64,000 nt of DNA, taken from assembly GCA_002437725.1 (NCBI GenBank), contig DJRF01000010.1, positions 292,960-356,959 on the forward strand, given 5' to 3'. Below are positions 1 through 10,632 of this stretch, in pieces. The DNA comes from Treponema sp. UBA6367. Its GTDB lineage: Bacteria > Spirochaetota > Spirochaetia > Treponematales > Treponemataceae. The position numbers were made by a program, and so were the translations under genes. The notes under the pieces were generated by a model, which saw only the letters and a list, made by a program, of their open reading frames with translations, ran no database searches and was not told the DNA's origin. How positions within the stretch are numbered: position 1 is the stretch's first letter; each line of letters starts with the position of its first letter.

Positions 1-83
1 GTTTTTCAGCAAGATTTTTAAAAGTTTGAAATCTTATCGAAATCCAGTTTTAGTTTATAATTTTTTAATCGGAAAAAAGTTTT

Positions 84-2273
84 ATGGAAAAGCAAGAAAA
101 AGAGGTACAGACAGATTTACAGGTGCAGGTGAAATTTCCGCTCGGCGTAAAGCTTGCGATAATCATCGGAACAATCGTTCTCTTTTCGCTCGGCTGCGTT
201 ACTTTTCTTAACAGTCATTTTATCGGGCAGGATGTCCAGATTACTGCCGAAAACAACAATCTTACAATCAATTCGCGTTCGGCGGGAACGGTGGAGGACA
301 AGCTTTCCACAATCCGCTCGAATGTTTTTCAGCTTTTGGATTTGCTGAATGTTGTCGGCGGCGGGCGCTCGGCTTCTTTGGCGCGTCAGGCGGAGGCGTT
401 TTTCTTTGAAAGAAACCAGGATATTGCCGCGATAAATATTTTAAGCGGAGATGATTCTAAGTCTTCCGGAAAATCTAATGCTCGTTCTGCAAAAGAATCT
501 TCTATAATAAACAACCGCTTTTTTATCTCGAATGAGATTGATGTCTCATCCCTTGAAAATTTTCTTAAAGCTGTTTCTTTGCAGATAAACCGTTCCTGCC
601 TGGGCGAAACTATAGCCTTGAACGCGTCGCCTTTTTTCAATATTCCTGCTATGGCTCTGCTTTTTCCGTGGAAGGAAAACGGGCTTGACCAGGCTTGCGT
701 AATCACTTTTTCGATTGAAAATATGTCGGACATTTTGGGAAGCGATTCAGTGAACACAACGTTTATTCTGAACGATTCCGCGGAAGTTTTGTGCCACCCG
801 GACACTGAAAAAGTCCTGCTCGGCGAAAGCTACAAGAATTTTCCGCTGGTTGCGGCGATGCGGCAGAACAACGAAAGCAACGCGGACAGCCGTCAGATTC
901 CGTTTTCTGTGATTGATGAGAACAGCAAAAAGACTGACTATTTTGGCGCGTACCAGAAACTTTCGTTCGGCGACATTGTGGTTTTTACGACCGTTCCTGT
1001 TGATTCAGTTCTGGAAGGCGTGCGCACAACAAGGACGAACAATATTTTTCTTACAGGAATTGTGTTTTTTCTGTCTGTAATAATAATCCTTGTTTTTACG
1101 CGGCAGGGAATTTCGCGCCATTTGCGAAAACTTACAGAGGCGGCGGAGGAAATCAAGAACGGAAATTTTGACACGCCGATTTTTAACGAGCTTAGCACAA
1201 AGCGAAAGGATGAAATCGGGGTTTTGAACCAGAGCACAAAAGACGAGCGTGAATTTCTTGACGTTTTTGCGAAGTTCACAAACAAGGGCGTTGCAAAAAG
1301 CATTGCTCGGAAAGAGTTGGATTTTGATCCTCACTTAAAAGACATAACGATTTTCTTTAGCGACATTCGCGGTTTTACGGCAATCAGCGACGGATTCAAG
1401 AACCGCTTTGAAAACGACTCGCCGCGCGAAATTATCGGCTTTTTGAACGACTACATGAGCCGCATGGTAAACTGCATTACGCTTAGCCACGGAAACGTAG
1501 ACAAATTTGAAGGTGATGCGATTATGGCGGTGTGGGGAATCCTGCGCGAGGACAGCCTTGATTTTGAAAAACTCCCGGATTCCGCGCCGGAAAAAGCCGG
1601 GCTTTTAGCAAAGCATGAGGCACACAAAAAAGAGGACGCGCTCAACGCAATCCGCGGAACAATCGCTATGCGCTACGCGCTAATGAAATACAACAAGGAT
1701 GCGGCGGCATTTACAAAAGCGCACGAAAATGAGGCGAAGGCAAAATACAAGCCGCATATCCGGATTGGCTGCGGTCTTAATTCCGGGCGGGCAACCTGCG
1801 GAATCATGGGCTCGGAAGACAAAATGGAATACACAGCGATTGGCGATGCGGTGAATTTCGCTTCAAGAACGGAAAGCTCGAACAAGCCTTGCGGAACTGA
1901 CATTCTTATCACTGAGGACACTTACAATCTTTTAAAAGATGATTTTATAAAAAACAAGAGCAATAATTTTTCAATCAGGGAAGAAAATCTTGAGAATGAA
2001 ATTGTTGTTGAGATGATTCCTGTTGAATTTGAGGTAAAAGGAAAAGGCGCGCAGCATTTTTACGGCGTTGTGAATATGCCTGGCTTTGATATAAAAAAGT
2101 TTTTTCAGCAGGGAGATGCGGAATTTGTTCCAGACGAGGACTGCTTGAAGGCTGTTGGCCCTGCCGGACCTAAAACTATGGCTCAAGTGCGCGAGCTTTT
2201 AGGAATTCCTGTTCCTGATTTTGAAAAGGTGAATCTGAATGAAGAAGAAAACAAAATCCAGATTAAGAAATAG
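84..2273 (+). CDS. Membrane-bound class III adenylate/guanylate cyclase
   Basis: 729 aa. One membrane segment lies near residues 24-44 and a second near 318-340, enclosing an extracytoplasmic sensor region. A HAMP-like linker follows, then a class III nucleotide cyclase domain from about residue 415 to 690. Visible cyclase motifs are FFSDIRGF (first metal Asp), DKFEGDAIMAVWG (substrate Lys and second metal Asp) and YTAIGDAVNFASR. The protein should make cAMP or cGMP at the inner face of the membrane in response to an external signal. The Lys in DKFEGD favours ATP, but this is inference. The ATG is preceded by a purine-rich GGAAAAAAG stretch, and a TATAAT-like hexamer sits at 56-61. The last 35 bases overlap the FecR gene, suggesting one operon. 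Confidence 0.9.
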   Translation: MEKQEKEVQTDLQVQVKFPLGVKLAIIIGTIVLFSLGCVTFLNSHFIGQDVQITAENNNLTINSRSAGTVEDKLSTIRSNVFQLLDLLNVVGGGRSASLARQAEAFFFERNQDIAAINILSGDDSKSSGKSNARSAKESSIINNRFFISNEIDVSSLENFLKAVSLQINRSCLGETIALNASPFFNIPAMALLFPWKENGLDQACVITFSIENMSDILGSDSVNTTFILNDSAEVLCHPDTEKVLLGESYKNFPLVAAMRQNNESNADSRQIPFSVIDENSKKTDYFGAYQKLSFGDIVVFTTVPVDSVLEGVRTTRTNNIFLTGIVFFLSVIIILVFTRQGISRHLRKLTEAAEEIKNGNFDTPIFNELSTKRKDEIGVLNQSTKDEREFLDVFAKFTNKGVAKSIARKELDFDPHLKDITIFFSDIRGFTAISDGFKNRFENDSPREIIGFLNDYMSRMVNCITLSHGNVDKFEGDAIMAVWGILREDSLDFEKLPDSAPEKAGLLAKHEAHKKEDALNAIRGTIAMRYALMKYNKDAAAFTKAHENEAKAKYKPHIRIGCGLNSGRATCGIMGSEDKMEYTAIGDAVNFASRTESSNKPCGTDILITEDTYNLLKDDFIKNKSNNFSIREENLENEIVVEMIPVEFEVKGKGAQHFYGVVNMPGFDIKKFFQQGDAEFVPDEDCLKAVGPAGPKTMAQVRELLGIPVPDFEKVNLNEEENKIQIKK

Positions 2274-5163
2274 CCTTTTTGTTCCGTTTTGCGCCGCGAT
2301 TCTTGTCTGTGTTCTTGGGGCGGCGGCAAATTCATTTTTATTCTATAAGAATTTTTTCCGCGCGCTTACAAAGCTGAACGAAGAGCCGATTGCCACAATA
2401 ACATTTAAATACAAGACAGCCCAGCGTAAATTCTTGGATAGAGTTGTGTGGGACAGGCTGCGGCAGAATTCTCCGGTATACAACGGAGACACAATCCACA
2501 CTTCAAATTTTTCGGAGGCTACAATCTGGTTTTCGGACGGAAACATAATGGATTTGTCTGAAAACACAATGGCGCAGGTTTTCCTTTCGGAGAACAAGGC
2601 TTTGCGGGCGGAACTTTCTGACGGTTCTGCTGTTCTGGATTCTTCTGATGCACAAGAAGGAATGACGCTTTCTTCAAATGGAATTTCTGTGCGGCTTGAA
2701 AAAGGCTCTTCTTTGAGCGCAAAAAGTTCATCTGATGATTCTTCCGAGCAAAAAAATCTTTCGCTGCAAGTTATGAGCGGAAACGCGAGCGTTCAAAAAA
2801 ATGAAAAAGGCGAAGAAAAATTGTTTGCGGTTGGGGAAGGCGATTCACTTGTTCTTGCTCAAAGCGGAGATTTTAAAAATCCAGCTGTAAAAATGCTTGA
2901 GCCATCTCAAAACGCAAAAATCCTTTATCATTCTGACGGCTCAAAAAAAGTTGACTTTAAATGGAAAACAGAAAATTCTGATTCTGAAAAAATCGCCACA
3001 TTGCTTTTGATTTCTTCCGACAGGAATTTTAAGGACATTGTCTACAGATTTTTTTCTGAAAAACAGTCAGGCGCGGTTTTTGACCTGAAACCCGGAATTT
3101 ATTACTGGAAGCTTTCCGCGCTTCAAAAAGAGGAAGAAAAAGATTCTCAAACTGGAAAAATCCAGCTGATTCAGTCTCCTTTGCCTGAGCTTCTGGTTCC
3201 GGTTCCGCAGTACGAGTTCAATTACAGAACAAAGCTTCCTGCTGTCCGCCTGATTTGGACGGAATCGCCTTATGCCACTTCTTACCGGCTTGAAATTGCC
3301 TCCGACGAAAAAATGAAGAATCTTGTGCTTGACCAGAGGCAAAACTTGACTTCGGCAATAATTTCCACTTTAAAGGAAGGTACTTATTGGTGGCGAGTAA
3401 CTCCTTACTATACAGTAAATAAAATCGGCCTTTCATCTCCGTCTGAAATAAAAAGTTTTTCAGTAAGAAAAAAGGGAAATCTTCCAGTTCCAGAAGTACT
3501 TGTTCCGCTTGACAACGGAATTGTGAACACGGAAGTTTCAGCAAAAGGAATTTCGTTTTCGTGGAAATACGAGGATGACGCAGCCAAATACACAATCAAA
3601 ATTGCGGACAATCCAAATCTTTCCTCGCCAAAAATAAAGAGGCAGACTTCTGAAAATTATATTACTTTTGACCCAAAAGAATTAAATCTAGCTGATGGGA
3701 AATGGTTCTGGGCTGTAAATTACGTTGATGACGAGGGAAATGTTTCAAAAAGTTCAGAAGTTCGTGCTTTTTATGCAATGAAAGGAAGCCCCGAGCAGCA
3801 CACGATTGAGCCTGTTGACGGCTACCGCTCTGCACAGTCTTTTGTTCCTGACACAAAATTCACTTGGAAGCGAAATCTTCCTGAAAATTTTGAAACAACT
3901 TTTGAGCTTTCCTCTGACAAGGATTTTTCAAATCTAATATATTCTGAGCAGACAAAAAATTCTAGTTTGCGTGGATTGAATTTGAAGCCTGGAACTTATT
4001 TTTGGCGCATAAATTCAAAAAGCACAACTGACGAAATGAATTTGATTTCATCAGCAAAGACATTTGTTGTTTTGGACAGCCTTGAAGCTCCTGAACTGAA
4101 AAACCCGGGAAGCAAGGCCGTTGCCCGCGAAACTGTTCCTTATAAATTTGAATGGGAAGAAGTTGAGGACGCTGATTTTTATAAATTTGCAATTTACCGG
4201 GCGGATTCAAAAAATCCTGTCTATGAGGAAAATGTCTACGGCACACAAGTTGGCGTTGATATGTTCAATCCAAAAGAATTTGCTGACAAGTCGAATTACC
4301 GCTGGCAGGTTCAGGCTCAGTCAAACGCAGTTCCGGGAATTTCAAGCCGAAGAACCGGTAAGCTTGCGGAAAAATCTTTTTATCTTGTAAAGCTTCGCCC
4401 GGTTGAAGTTGCAGTTCCAAGTCAGAATGCAAAAATCAACGGCGCGGACGCGATTTTAAATCCTGTTACGGCAAAGTGGAATTCTGTTGATAAAGTCAAA
4501 AAAGCCCAGTTCGTGCTTACAAAAACTGACGAAAATCCGCCGAAAACGATAATAAAAATTCCTTCTGATGAGGAATTCAACGGAAAAAAGAATTCTGTCG
4601 CTCCGAGCGAAGTTCTTTTGGACACGGCAGACGGTCTTAGGGCTGGAAATTATGAAATCATCGTTTATGCCCAAACTTTGGACGGGATTGACATTTCCAA
4701 CACCGATAAGAAAAACCGGCGGACATTTACAGTTTTGCCAGTAGAACCGCTTGAAAAAGCCCAGAATCTTGTGGCAAAGCCGGCAGTTTTTAACCGCGAA
4801 TATCTTTCTGTAAAAGGAAATCCAAAGAATATAACGCTTTCCTGGGGCAAAGTTCCAAAGGCAACCGATTATTTTGTTACAATAAAAGACAAAAAAGGCC
4901 GCGTTTTGCTTGAAAAAAATATAAAAACTGGAACTTCATACAAAATTGATTTTACGGCGATTTCGCCAGATGACAAGCTGCTTTTTTCAAAAGGGCAGTT
5001 CGCCTGGTCGGTCGTTGGCGTTAGAAGAATAGACACGGACAAAGACGGAATTGTTGACAAAATTTTTCAGGAAGGAATAGTTTCTGAATCAGTTTTTGAA
5101 ACGGACATTCCAACTCCAAAAAAATCAAAGGCAAAAGGAGCGGCAAATCCTTATGGAAAATAA
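2239..5163 (+). CDS. FecR-domain protein with fibronectin-type repeats
   Basis: 974 aa. An N-terminal membrane segment (about residues 12-32) is followed by a FecR-like domain (about 50-200; note the GDTIHTSNFSEATIWFSDG segment). The rest is a long series of fibronectin/Ig-like beta modules, recognisable from repeated GTYFWRI, GTYWWRV and GKWFWAV motifs. The architecture suggests an extracytoplasmic, membrane-anchored scaffold or signalling protein; no enzymatic motif is visible. It overlaps the upstream cyclase and the downstream gene, so the three are probably co-translated. FecR domains usually act as anti-sigma sensors, but no sigma factor gene is present here, so a structural role is equally likely. 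Confidence 0.8.
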   Translation: MKKKTKSRLRNSLFVPFCAAILVCVLGAAANSFLFYKNFFRALTKLNEEPIATITFKYKTAQRKFLDRVVWDRLRQNSPVYNGDTIHTSNFSEATIWFSDGNIMDLSENTMAQVFLSENKALRAELSDGSAVLDSSDAQEGMTLSSNGISVRLEKGSSLSAKSSSDDSSEQKNLSLQVMSGNASVQKNEKGEEKLFAVGEGDSLVLAQSGDFKNPAVKMLEPSQNAKILYHSDGSKKVDFKWKTENSDSEKIATLLLISSDRNFKDIVYRFFSEKQSGAVFDLKPGIYYWKLSALQKEEEKDSQTGKIQLIQSPLPELLVPVPQYEFNYRTKLPAVRLIWTESPYATSYRLEIASDEKMKNLVLDQRQNLTSAIISTLKEGTYWWRVTPYYTVNKIGLSSPSEIKSFSVRKKGNLPVPEVLVPLDNGIVNTEVSAKGISFSWKYEDDAAKYTIKIADNPNLSSPKIKRQTSENYITFDPKELNLADGKWFWAVNYVDDEGNVSKSSEVRAFYAMKGSPEQHTIEPVDGYRSAQSFVPDTKFTWKRNLPENFETTFELSSDKDFSNLIYSEQTKNSSLRGLNLKPGTYFWRINSKSTTDEMNLISSAKTFVVLDSLEAPELKNPGSKAVARETVPYKFEWEEVEDADFYKFAIYRADSKNPVYEENVYGTQVGVDMFNPKEFADKSNYRWQVQAQSNAVPGISSRRTGKLAEKSFYLVKLRPVEVAVPSQNAKINGADAILNPVTAKWNSVDKVKKAQFVLTKTDENPPKTIIKIPSDEEFNGKKNSVAPSEVLLDTADGLRAGNYEIIVYAQTLDGIDISNTDKKNRRTFTVLPVEPLEKAQNLVAKPAVFNREYLSVKGNPKNITLSWGKVPKATDYFVTIKDKKGRVLLEKNIKTGTSYKIDFTAISPDDKLLFSKGQFAWSVVGVRRIDTDKDGIVDKIFQEGIVSESVFETDIPTPKKSKAKGAANPYGK

Positions 5164-6475
5164 ACTTTTTTCAGCCTTAAAAATAAAATTCCTCATTTTT
5201 GCCGTGGTTTTTGTGTTTTTTTCAGCTTTGATTTTTGCGCAGGAACAAAAAACTGCGGAAGATTTTTCAGCAAACCTTGAAGAATCCATTTTAGAAGAAG
5301 AAACCGAACTTTCCGCGCAGGAGCTGTGGCAGTATCTTGAATGGGAAGAAGAAAATCCTGAATACGTTTTGCATTATGAGGTTGTGATTGAATCTTTTTC
5401 TGAAAAGACAAAAACTTTTGAGGAAATAAATCGGATTATGACTGAGGACAATTCCAGCAAGGTCCAGGTGAATCCGCTTCTTGCGCCGGGCGTTTACCGC
5501 TACAAGGTCATTTCCTACAATCTTGTTGATGTTCCGGAAGTTGAGTCGAGCTGGTTTGAGTTCAAAATCTATAAGGCGTATCAGCCTGAAGTTTCGGATA
5601 TAAAATCTTTAGCAAACAGAACAGGAACGCTGTTCTTGGAAGAAATAAACGACGGCGTTTTCAATATTTCCGGGAAGAATCTTTTTGAGCTTCCGCAAAG
5701 TGAATCCGACATCTCATTTACAGAATACGCGCTTTTAAATTCAAAGAAAAAAAATGCCGAGCCTATAATTCCTGAAATTCTTGAAAACGAAAAGAACCGC
5801 CGACTAAAAGTTTATTTTGATTTAAAAAAGCTTGACGTTGGAAAATACAATTTTGTTGCTACCGACGCAAGCGGCTTGAAAAGCAATGTTGACCGCCGAA
5901 GCGAAATTGAGGTTAAATTCAAGAAGCGCGTGGATTTTGACTTGAGCGCAGGCTATGTTTTTCCGGTTGTGCTTTACGACGGCACTTTTGAAAAGTATCT
6001 CGACACAAATCTGCTTCCGCTTAGCGCGACCGCGCGGGCTTCTTTTGTGCCTTTTAAGCACCGCTTTGGCTATTTTGGCTTCGGAATCTTTGGAAGTTAT
6101 TCAAGAATTTTTGCGGACTACAGCAACTATCAGATTGACGGAAATTTAATCAACGCGGACGCGCTTTTTGTGTACCAGCTTCCAGTCCGCGTAAAAATTA
6201 AAAATTCAGAGAAACGCCGCCATATTCTTACTTTTGAGCTTCACGGCGGGGCAGGGCTTTCATTTTTCAATGATTTAAAATTCCATTTTGAGCACGATAT
6301 TGTTTCTGAACCGCTGAACAGCATTAATCTAAATGCGATTGCAGGCGGAGCAGTTCAGCTTTACATAACAAACCGCATTTACACAGAAATCGCCGCAGAT
6401 TATCTTATGGCTTTTTTGAACGATATGGATTTTGGAATGATTTTGCCTTCAGTTAGCGTTGGCTGGCAGTTTTAA
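5153..6475 (+). CDS. Putative outer-membrane protein of the cyclase/FecR operon
   Basis: 440 aa from the ATG at 5153, chosen because it gives a clean signal peptide (MENKLFSALKIKF then a hydrophobic run ending FAQ). Upstream in-frame starts lack a signal and lie inside the FecR gene. The N-terminal half is acidic with a beta-rich module. The C-terminal half, from about residue 285, alternates aromatic and small residues (for example FGYFGFGIFGSYSRIF) and ends in WQF, as expected for a small beta-barrel. An outer-membrane location is inference. It overlaps the FecR gene by 11 bases, and the next gene begins 13 bases after its stop. Confidence 0.65.
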   Translation: MENKLFSALKIKFLIFAVVFVFFSALIFAQEQKTAEDFSANLEESILEEETELSAQELWQYLEWEEENPEYVLHYEVVIESFSEKTKTFEEINRIMTEDNSSKVQVNPLLAPGVYRYKVISYNLVDVPEVESSWFEFKIYKAYQPEVSDIKSLANRTGTLFLEEINDGVFNISGKNLFELPQSESDISFTEYALLNSKKKNAEPIIPEILENEKNRRLKVYFDLKKLDVGKYNFVATDASGLKSNVDRRSEIEVKFKKRVDFDLSAGYVFPVVLYDGTFEKYLDTNLLPLSATARASFVPFKHRFGYFGFGIFGSYSRIFADYSNYQIDGNLINADALFVYQLPVRVKIKNSEKRRHILTFELHGGAGLSFFNDLKFHFEHDIVSEPLNSINLNAIAGGAVQLYITNRIYTEIAADYLMAFLNDMDFGMILPSVSVGWQF

Positions 6476-6488
6476 GCAGGAGGATGAT

Positions 6489-8699
6489 GTGAAAAAAATC
6501 AGTTTTGCAAAAAAAATATTTGGATTTTCGCTTGTTTTTCTGCCTATGATTTTTGATTCGTGCTCGTTTTTTACAGATTCCTGGAACGCGCCTGTAAAAG
6601 AATATTTTAAGGAATACACAGAAACTTCCGCGGTTACAGAGTATGAAATTGTTTCAGGCTCTTACGAAAACGGCTCTGGAAACATTTTTGTCTCTTCTGC
6701 TCAGGATTTTGAAGTGCGGCTTTTTTTAAGAAATCCGCAAAAATATGTTTTTCCTTCGGACTGCATAAAACTTTCTTTCCCGGATTTTGACAAAGATTCT
6801 GCGGAGGAAAAATTTGGAACTCAAATCGATACAAGCGTTGTTTCAATTTTGCAGGACGAATCGGACTCTTCTGTGATGATTTTAAAATATCCTGCTGAAT
6901 TTTTAGCTCTTTCGGAAACTGGATTCAATATTTCGCCTGAAATCCGGCTTTTTCATCCTGTTTCAAAAGCAGATTTTGGCTCTTACACAAGTTTGCGCGC
7001 GCTTTGCAATTCCGCGCCGCCGCTGGTTTTTGGCGCGGTTGTCTACAAGGATTCTTCTAGCGGAAAATACGTTGTGTTCTTCAACATGCCGTCAAAAGGC
7101 TTGCTTTGTGGAATCCACAGCGACATAAAATCGGTTTCTGTTAACGGTGAAAAAACTTCTGTTGTTCTGAACGCGGACGGAACTTTTGGCTTTGAGAGCG
7201 ACTCTTTTAAAGTCGGAAACGATTCTTCATTGTATTCTGCTTCTTCAGCCTCTTTTGCAGAATACGGACAGGCGGCATATTTTGTTACGGACGATATTTT
7301 TACAGACGAAATTACAACGTATGCGATAATTCTTGAAGACGAGGCTGGATTTTCTTCGCAAGTTTCAACGAGCGTGAATTCAATCAGGCTTGAAAGCGTC
7401 GTTGTAAAAGATTCTTCCGGCTCAGTTTTGCAAACTGGCGATGTTATAAGTCAGGACGAAAACAGTTCCTATTCGACAATAACCCTTTCTCCTGCACAAA
7501 AGGCAAGCGACGGTTCGGACACTTCGGACTCGATTGTGGTCTATGAACTTTACCAAGGCTCGGACGACAGCGGAAAAGTTCTTTACAGCGGAAAAAATTC
7601 TGGCGGCGAAATCTCGTTGAAAATTCCTGCCGGAAAAGTTTTTCTGCGCGTCTATTCCCACAAAGATTTGTACGCGGATTCAATTCCGAAAGAATTTGGA
7701 ATTCAGGTTCTGAAATCTGTGCTTTATGTTTCTCCGAACGGAAGCGACACGGAAAACACTGGAAGCGCGGACTCTCCGTTTGCGACAGTTACAAAAACTT
7801 TTTCTGATGATGGATTTTCTGACATAACGGTTTTAGGAACAGTTCAGCTAGCCGGAAGTGTTGACGAAGATGTGGAGCTTTCTGTGTCAAACGCGAACGT
7901 TGTAATCAACGGAAACGGAAATTCTGTCTCGTCTCTGAAAATGGCGGCGAGCGGCGGAAAATTGAAGGCGAACAAACTGAATGTTGTTGGCGCGGTTGCT
8001 ATGGAAAGTGGAGAGCTTTCTGTTTTTGGCGGAACAATTTCTGGAGATATAACGCTTTCCGGCGGAACGCTTTTGCTAAAAGACTGCGCTGTTGGCGGAA
8101 AAATAAACTACAACGGCGGAAAACTTATTTTGGAAGGCGGCACTGTTGTTTCTGATTCAATTGTGTTTGGCGATGACTCGCTTGTGGTTTATGTAAAAAA
8201 TCTTACGGCGCAAAAAGTCGCGGCAATTTCCGGGGTTGATTCAAGAAGCAAAGGTGCTGAAATCTTAGTTTCTGCATCTGGCGATGAAAAATCAATGAGC
8301 GAAACCTGCAAACTTTTTGATTTGGATTCAGAGAAATGGACGATAACTGTGGATTCTTCCGGCAAAAAAGGCGTTTTGGATTCTTCCGGCGGAAGTATTG
8401 TTGTTCAAGAATATACGCTTAGTTTTGCGGCGGCGGACTCTGTTAAGGCTGGAGAAAAAATCAGCGTTTCTGTAACTGTGACGGATTCGGATGGACAAAG
8501 CGTTCAGACTTCGGATTCTGATTTTGCAAACTGGAGCTTAAAACTTTTCAATCACGGAACATTCACTGGCGTTTCAAGCACGGAAAGCAGTATAGAAACA
8601 AATGAAAACTGTCCGTCGGATTCTTATCAGCTTTTTGTGAGCGTGGAATTTGCTGGCTCGGTCTACAGTTCGACTCTTGATGTTGAAATTACAAAATAA
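6489..8699 (+). CDS. Lipoprotein with beta-helix domain (paralogue 1)
   Basis: 736 aa from a GTG at 6489, preceded by a strong GCAGGAGG ribosome site at 6476-6483; the upstream ATG at 6459 lies within the previous gene. The signal peptide ends in a lipobox (IFDSC), so this is a predicted lipoprotein. The middle contains YVSPNGSDTENTGSADSPFA, typical of DUF1565/pectate-lyase-like surface proteins, followed by a short parallel beta-helix in which GGKLILEGG-type turns repeat. A Ser/Asp-rich C-terminal beta domain closes it. It shares the GNINYNGGKLVLEGS-type segment with the next gene, so the two are paralogues. The function is not known; a cell-surface role is inferred. Confidence 0.7.
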   Translation: MKKISFAKKIFGFSLVFLPMIFDSCSFFTDSWNAPVKEYFKEYTETSAVTEYEIVSGSYENGSGNIFVSSAQDFEVRLFLRNPQKYVFPSDCIKLSFPDFDKDSAEEKFGTQIDTSVVSILQDESDSSVMILKYPAEFLALSETGFNISPEIRLFHPVSKADFGSYTSLRALCNSAPPLVFGAVVYKDSSSGKYVVFFNMPSKGLLCGIHSDIKSVSVNGEKTSVVLNADGTFGFESDSFKVGNDSSLYSASSASFAEYGQAAYFVTDDIFTDEITTYAIILEDEAGFSSQVSTSVNSIRLESVVVKDSSGSVLQTGDVISQDENSSYSTITLSPAQKASDGSDTSDSIVVYELYQGSDDSGKVLYSGKNSGGEISLKIPAGKVFLRVYSHKDLYADSIPKEFGIQVLKSVLYVSPNGSDTENTGSADSPFATVTKTFSDDGFSDITVLGTVQLAGSVDEDVELSVSNANVVINGNGNSVSSLKMAASGGKLKANKLNVVGAVAMESGELSVFGGTISGDITLSGGTLLLKDCAVGGKINYNGGKLILEGGTVVSDSIVFGDDSLVVYVKNLTAQKVAAISGVDSRSKGAEILVSASGDEKSMSETCKLFDLDSEKWTITVDSSGKKGVLDSSGGSIVVQEYTLSFAAADSVKAGEKISVSVTVTDSDGQSVQTSDSDFANWSLKLFNHGTFTGVSSTESSIETNENCPSDSYQLFVSVEFAGSVYSSTLDVEITK

Positions 8700-8716
8700 A
8701 TTGAGTGGAGAAAATT

Positions 8717-10597
8717 ATGAAAAATGCGTTTTTTAATAGGATGAAATTTATTTTTTTGGCTTCGCTCTGCATTTTTTGTTCAATCTGTTTTTTTGCCTGC
8801 ACAAATTTGATTTCTTCGGACGATTCTTGTTCAGATGACGGCAAGAACGATTCTGAAAAAGTGTACGAGATAAAAGGAAATCTTTTTGTGGAAGGCTCTT
8901 CTCCAAAAATTATTGAGAAAACGGGGCAATTTAGGGGCGTATCTGCGAAAGTTCCTGACACAATTTTTTATTCTGTTAGCGCGAAAAACGCGGAAAATCC
9001 TGAAAAAACGTACACAGCGCAAGTTTCCGGCTCTGCTTTCTCCATAAAACTTTCAAAAGGCACCTGGAATATCACGGCTGAAGGATTTTCTGACGCGGAA
9101 AAAACTCTTTCAGTCTTAAAAGGAAGCACTTTTGTTTCTGTTGATGACGAAAATTCTGTGAAAAGCGGAATTTCTGTAAAAATGCTGCCTCAGACTAGCG
9201 GAAAAGGAAATATTTCTCTTTTTGTTGAAATTGAAGATGGTTCTGGAATAAAAAGCGTTTTGGCGGAACTTTATAAAAACGGTGAAAGCAGTTCTTTTTG
9301 TTCAAAAAATCTGAATTTTTCTGAGAATACCGTAAAAATTGAAAAAAGCGATGTTCCTTCCGGCGTTTATCTTTTGTCGCTTAAATTTTATTCAGAAGAT
9401 AGCGGTTCTGGCGAGCTTTTGTACACTGCGCAGGAAGTTGTGAATGTCTTCAATAATCTTACGACTGACACTTGGAATGGAAATTCTGTTTATATCAACG
9501 GCGGAAAATTTTTCCTTTCAAAATCTGCGGTTGAAAGTTTCAAGATGAGCACATTTTTTGTGCAAGGCGAAAGTGAAGCGACTTATTCGCCGGTTGCGTC
9601 GGCAGACGACAGCAACGCAGGAACTTATTTTGCGCCTTTGGCGACAGTGCAGGCTGCGGTGGATAAAATTAGCGCAATAAACGACGGAGCAATTGCATAT
9701 ACGATTTACGTTGACGGCACGGTTACGGCGGACAGCAATGGAAACTATTCGGAAAACAACAGCAGTTTTGTGAATATTTCTCCAGCTTCAATGTTAAATT
9801 TGGCAATAAAAAGTTTCTCTTCTGAAAAGGCTGTGGTTGACGCTGGAGAAAAAGCCAGCGCAAATGGCTGGCGTGTTTTTAATGTTGGGGCGAATGCGGA
9901 AGTTGCTTTTGAAAATATAGCTGTAAAAGGCGGAGCAGTTGATTTATCAGCCGATGGAAATCTTACGCTAAAAAATTGCACAATCGATGGCAATATAAAC
10001 TACAACGGCGGAAAACTGGTTTTGGAAGGCAGCGCTGTAGTTTCCTCTTCTATAAAAATAGGTGCAGGATTAGCAATCGGAATAAAAAATCTTGCTTCTG
10101 AAAAATCTATAAAACTTTCTGGAAAAACTGAAAGTGAAGAATGGAATATTGGAACAGAAGTTATTTATTCTGCTGACGGAACAGTTCTTTCTAGCTTAAT
10201 TTGTTCAAAATTCGCCCTGCAAAATAAAACTGCCGATAAAAAAATCTTGTGCATTGTGCCTTCTTCCACAGATGCAACAAAAGGCGTTCTTGACCTTGCC
10301 GGCGTTTCTGTAAATCCAACTTTTGAGCTGCCGGAATACACGCTTGCGCTTTCGCCTGAGTCATTTACTTCTGGAACGGCGAATAATAAAATTTCACTTT
10401 TTATAACAAATTCCAACGATAATTCTATTACGCTAGATTCTGTTGAGTTTGTGCTTTATCAAAATAAAAATAAAGTGGCAGTTCTGCAAGATGGACTAAT
10501 TCCAAGTTGGATTCCAAAAGGAAACTACACCATGATTGCAACTGTAAAAGTTGGCGGATATTCCTACGATGTGGAAAAGAATATTGAGTTTTTATAA
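8717..10597 (+). CDS. Lipoprotein with beta-helix domain (paralogue 2)
   Basis: 626 aa from the ATG at 8717, behind GTGGAG at 8705-8710. The signal peptide runs to a lipobox (FFAC). The protein has an N-terminal beta domain, then an ATVQAAVDKISA...YTIYVDGTVTAD segment that is nearly identical in the next gene, and a short beta-helix with the same INYNGGKLVLEGS motif as the preceding paralogue. It lacks the long GG(A/G)I repeats of the following gene. The series 6489/8717/10633 looks like tandem duplication followed by divergence. Probably surface-exposed; no catalytic motif was recognised. Confidence 0.7.
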   Translation: MKNAFFNRMKFIFLASLCIFCSICFFACTNLISSDDSCSDDGKNDSEKVYEIKGNLFVEGSSPKIIEKTGQFRGVSAKVPDTIFYSVSAKNAENPEKTYTAQVSGSAFSIKLSKGTWNITAEGFSDAEKTLSVLKGSTFVSVDDENSVKSGISVKMLPQTSGKGNISLFVEIEDGSGIKSVLAELYKNGESSSFCSKNLNFSENTVKIEKSDVPSGVYLLSLKFYSEDSGSGELLYTAQEVVNVFNNLTTDTWNGNSVYINGGKFFLSKSAVESFKMSTFFVQGESEATYSPVASADDSNAGTYFAPLATVQAAVDKISAINDGAIAYTIYVDGTVTADSNGNYSENNSSFVNISPASMLNLAIKSFSSEKAVVDAGEKASANGWRVFNVGANAEVAFENIAVKGGAVDLSADGNLTLKNCTIDGNINYNGGKLVLEGSAVVSSSIKIGAGLAIGIKNLASEKSIKLSGKTESEEWNIGTEVIYSADGTVLSSLICSKFALQNKTADKKILCIVPSSTDATKGVLDLAGVSVNPTFELPEYTLALSPESFTSGTANNKISLFITNSNDNSITLDSVEFVLYQNKNKVAVLQDGLIPSWIPKGNYTMIATVKVGGYSYDVEKNIEFL

Positions 10598-10632
10598 TCT
10601 GGCTTTTAAAATCAGATTTTTGAGAGGAAAAA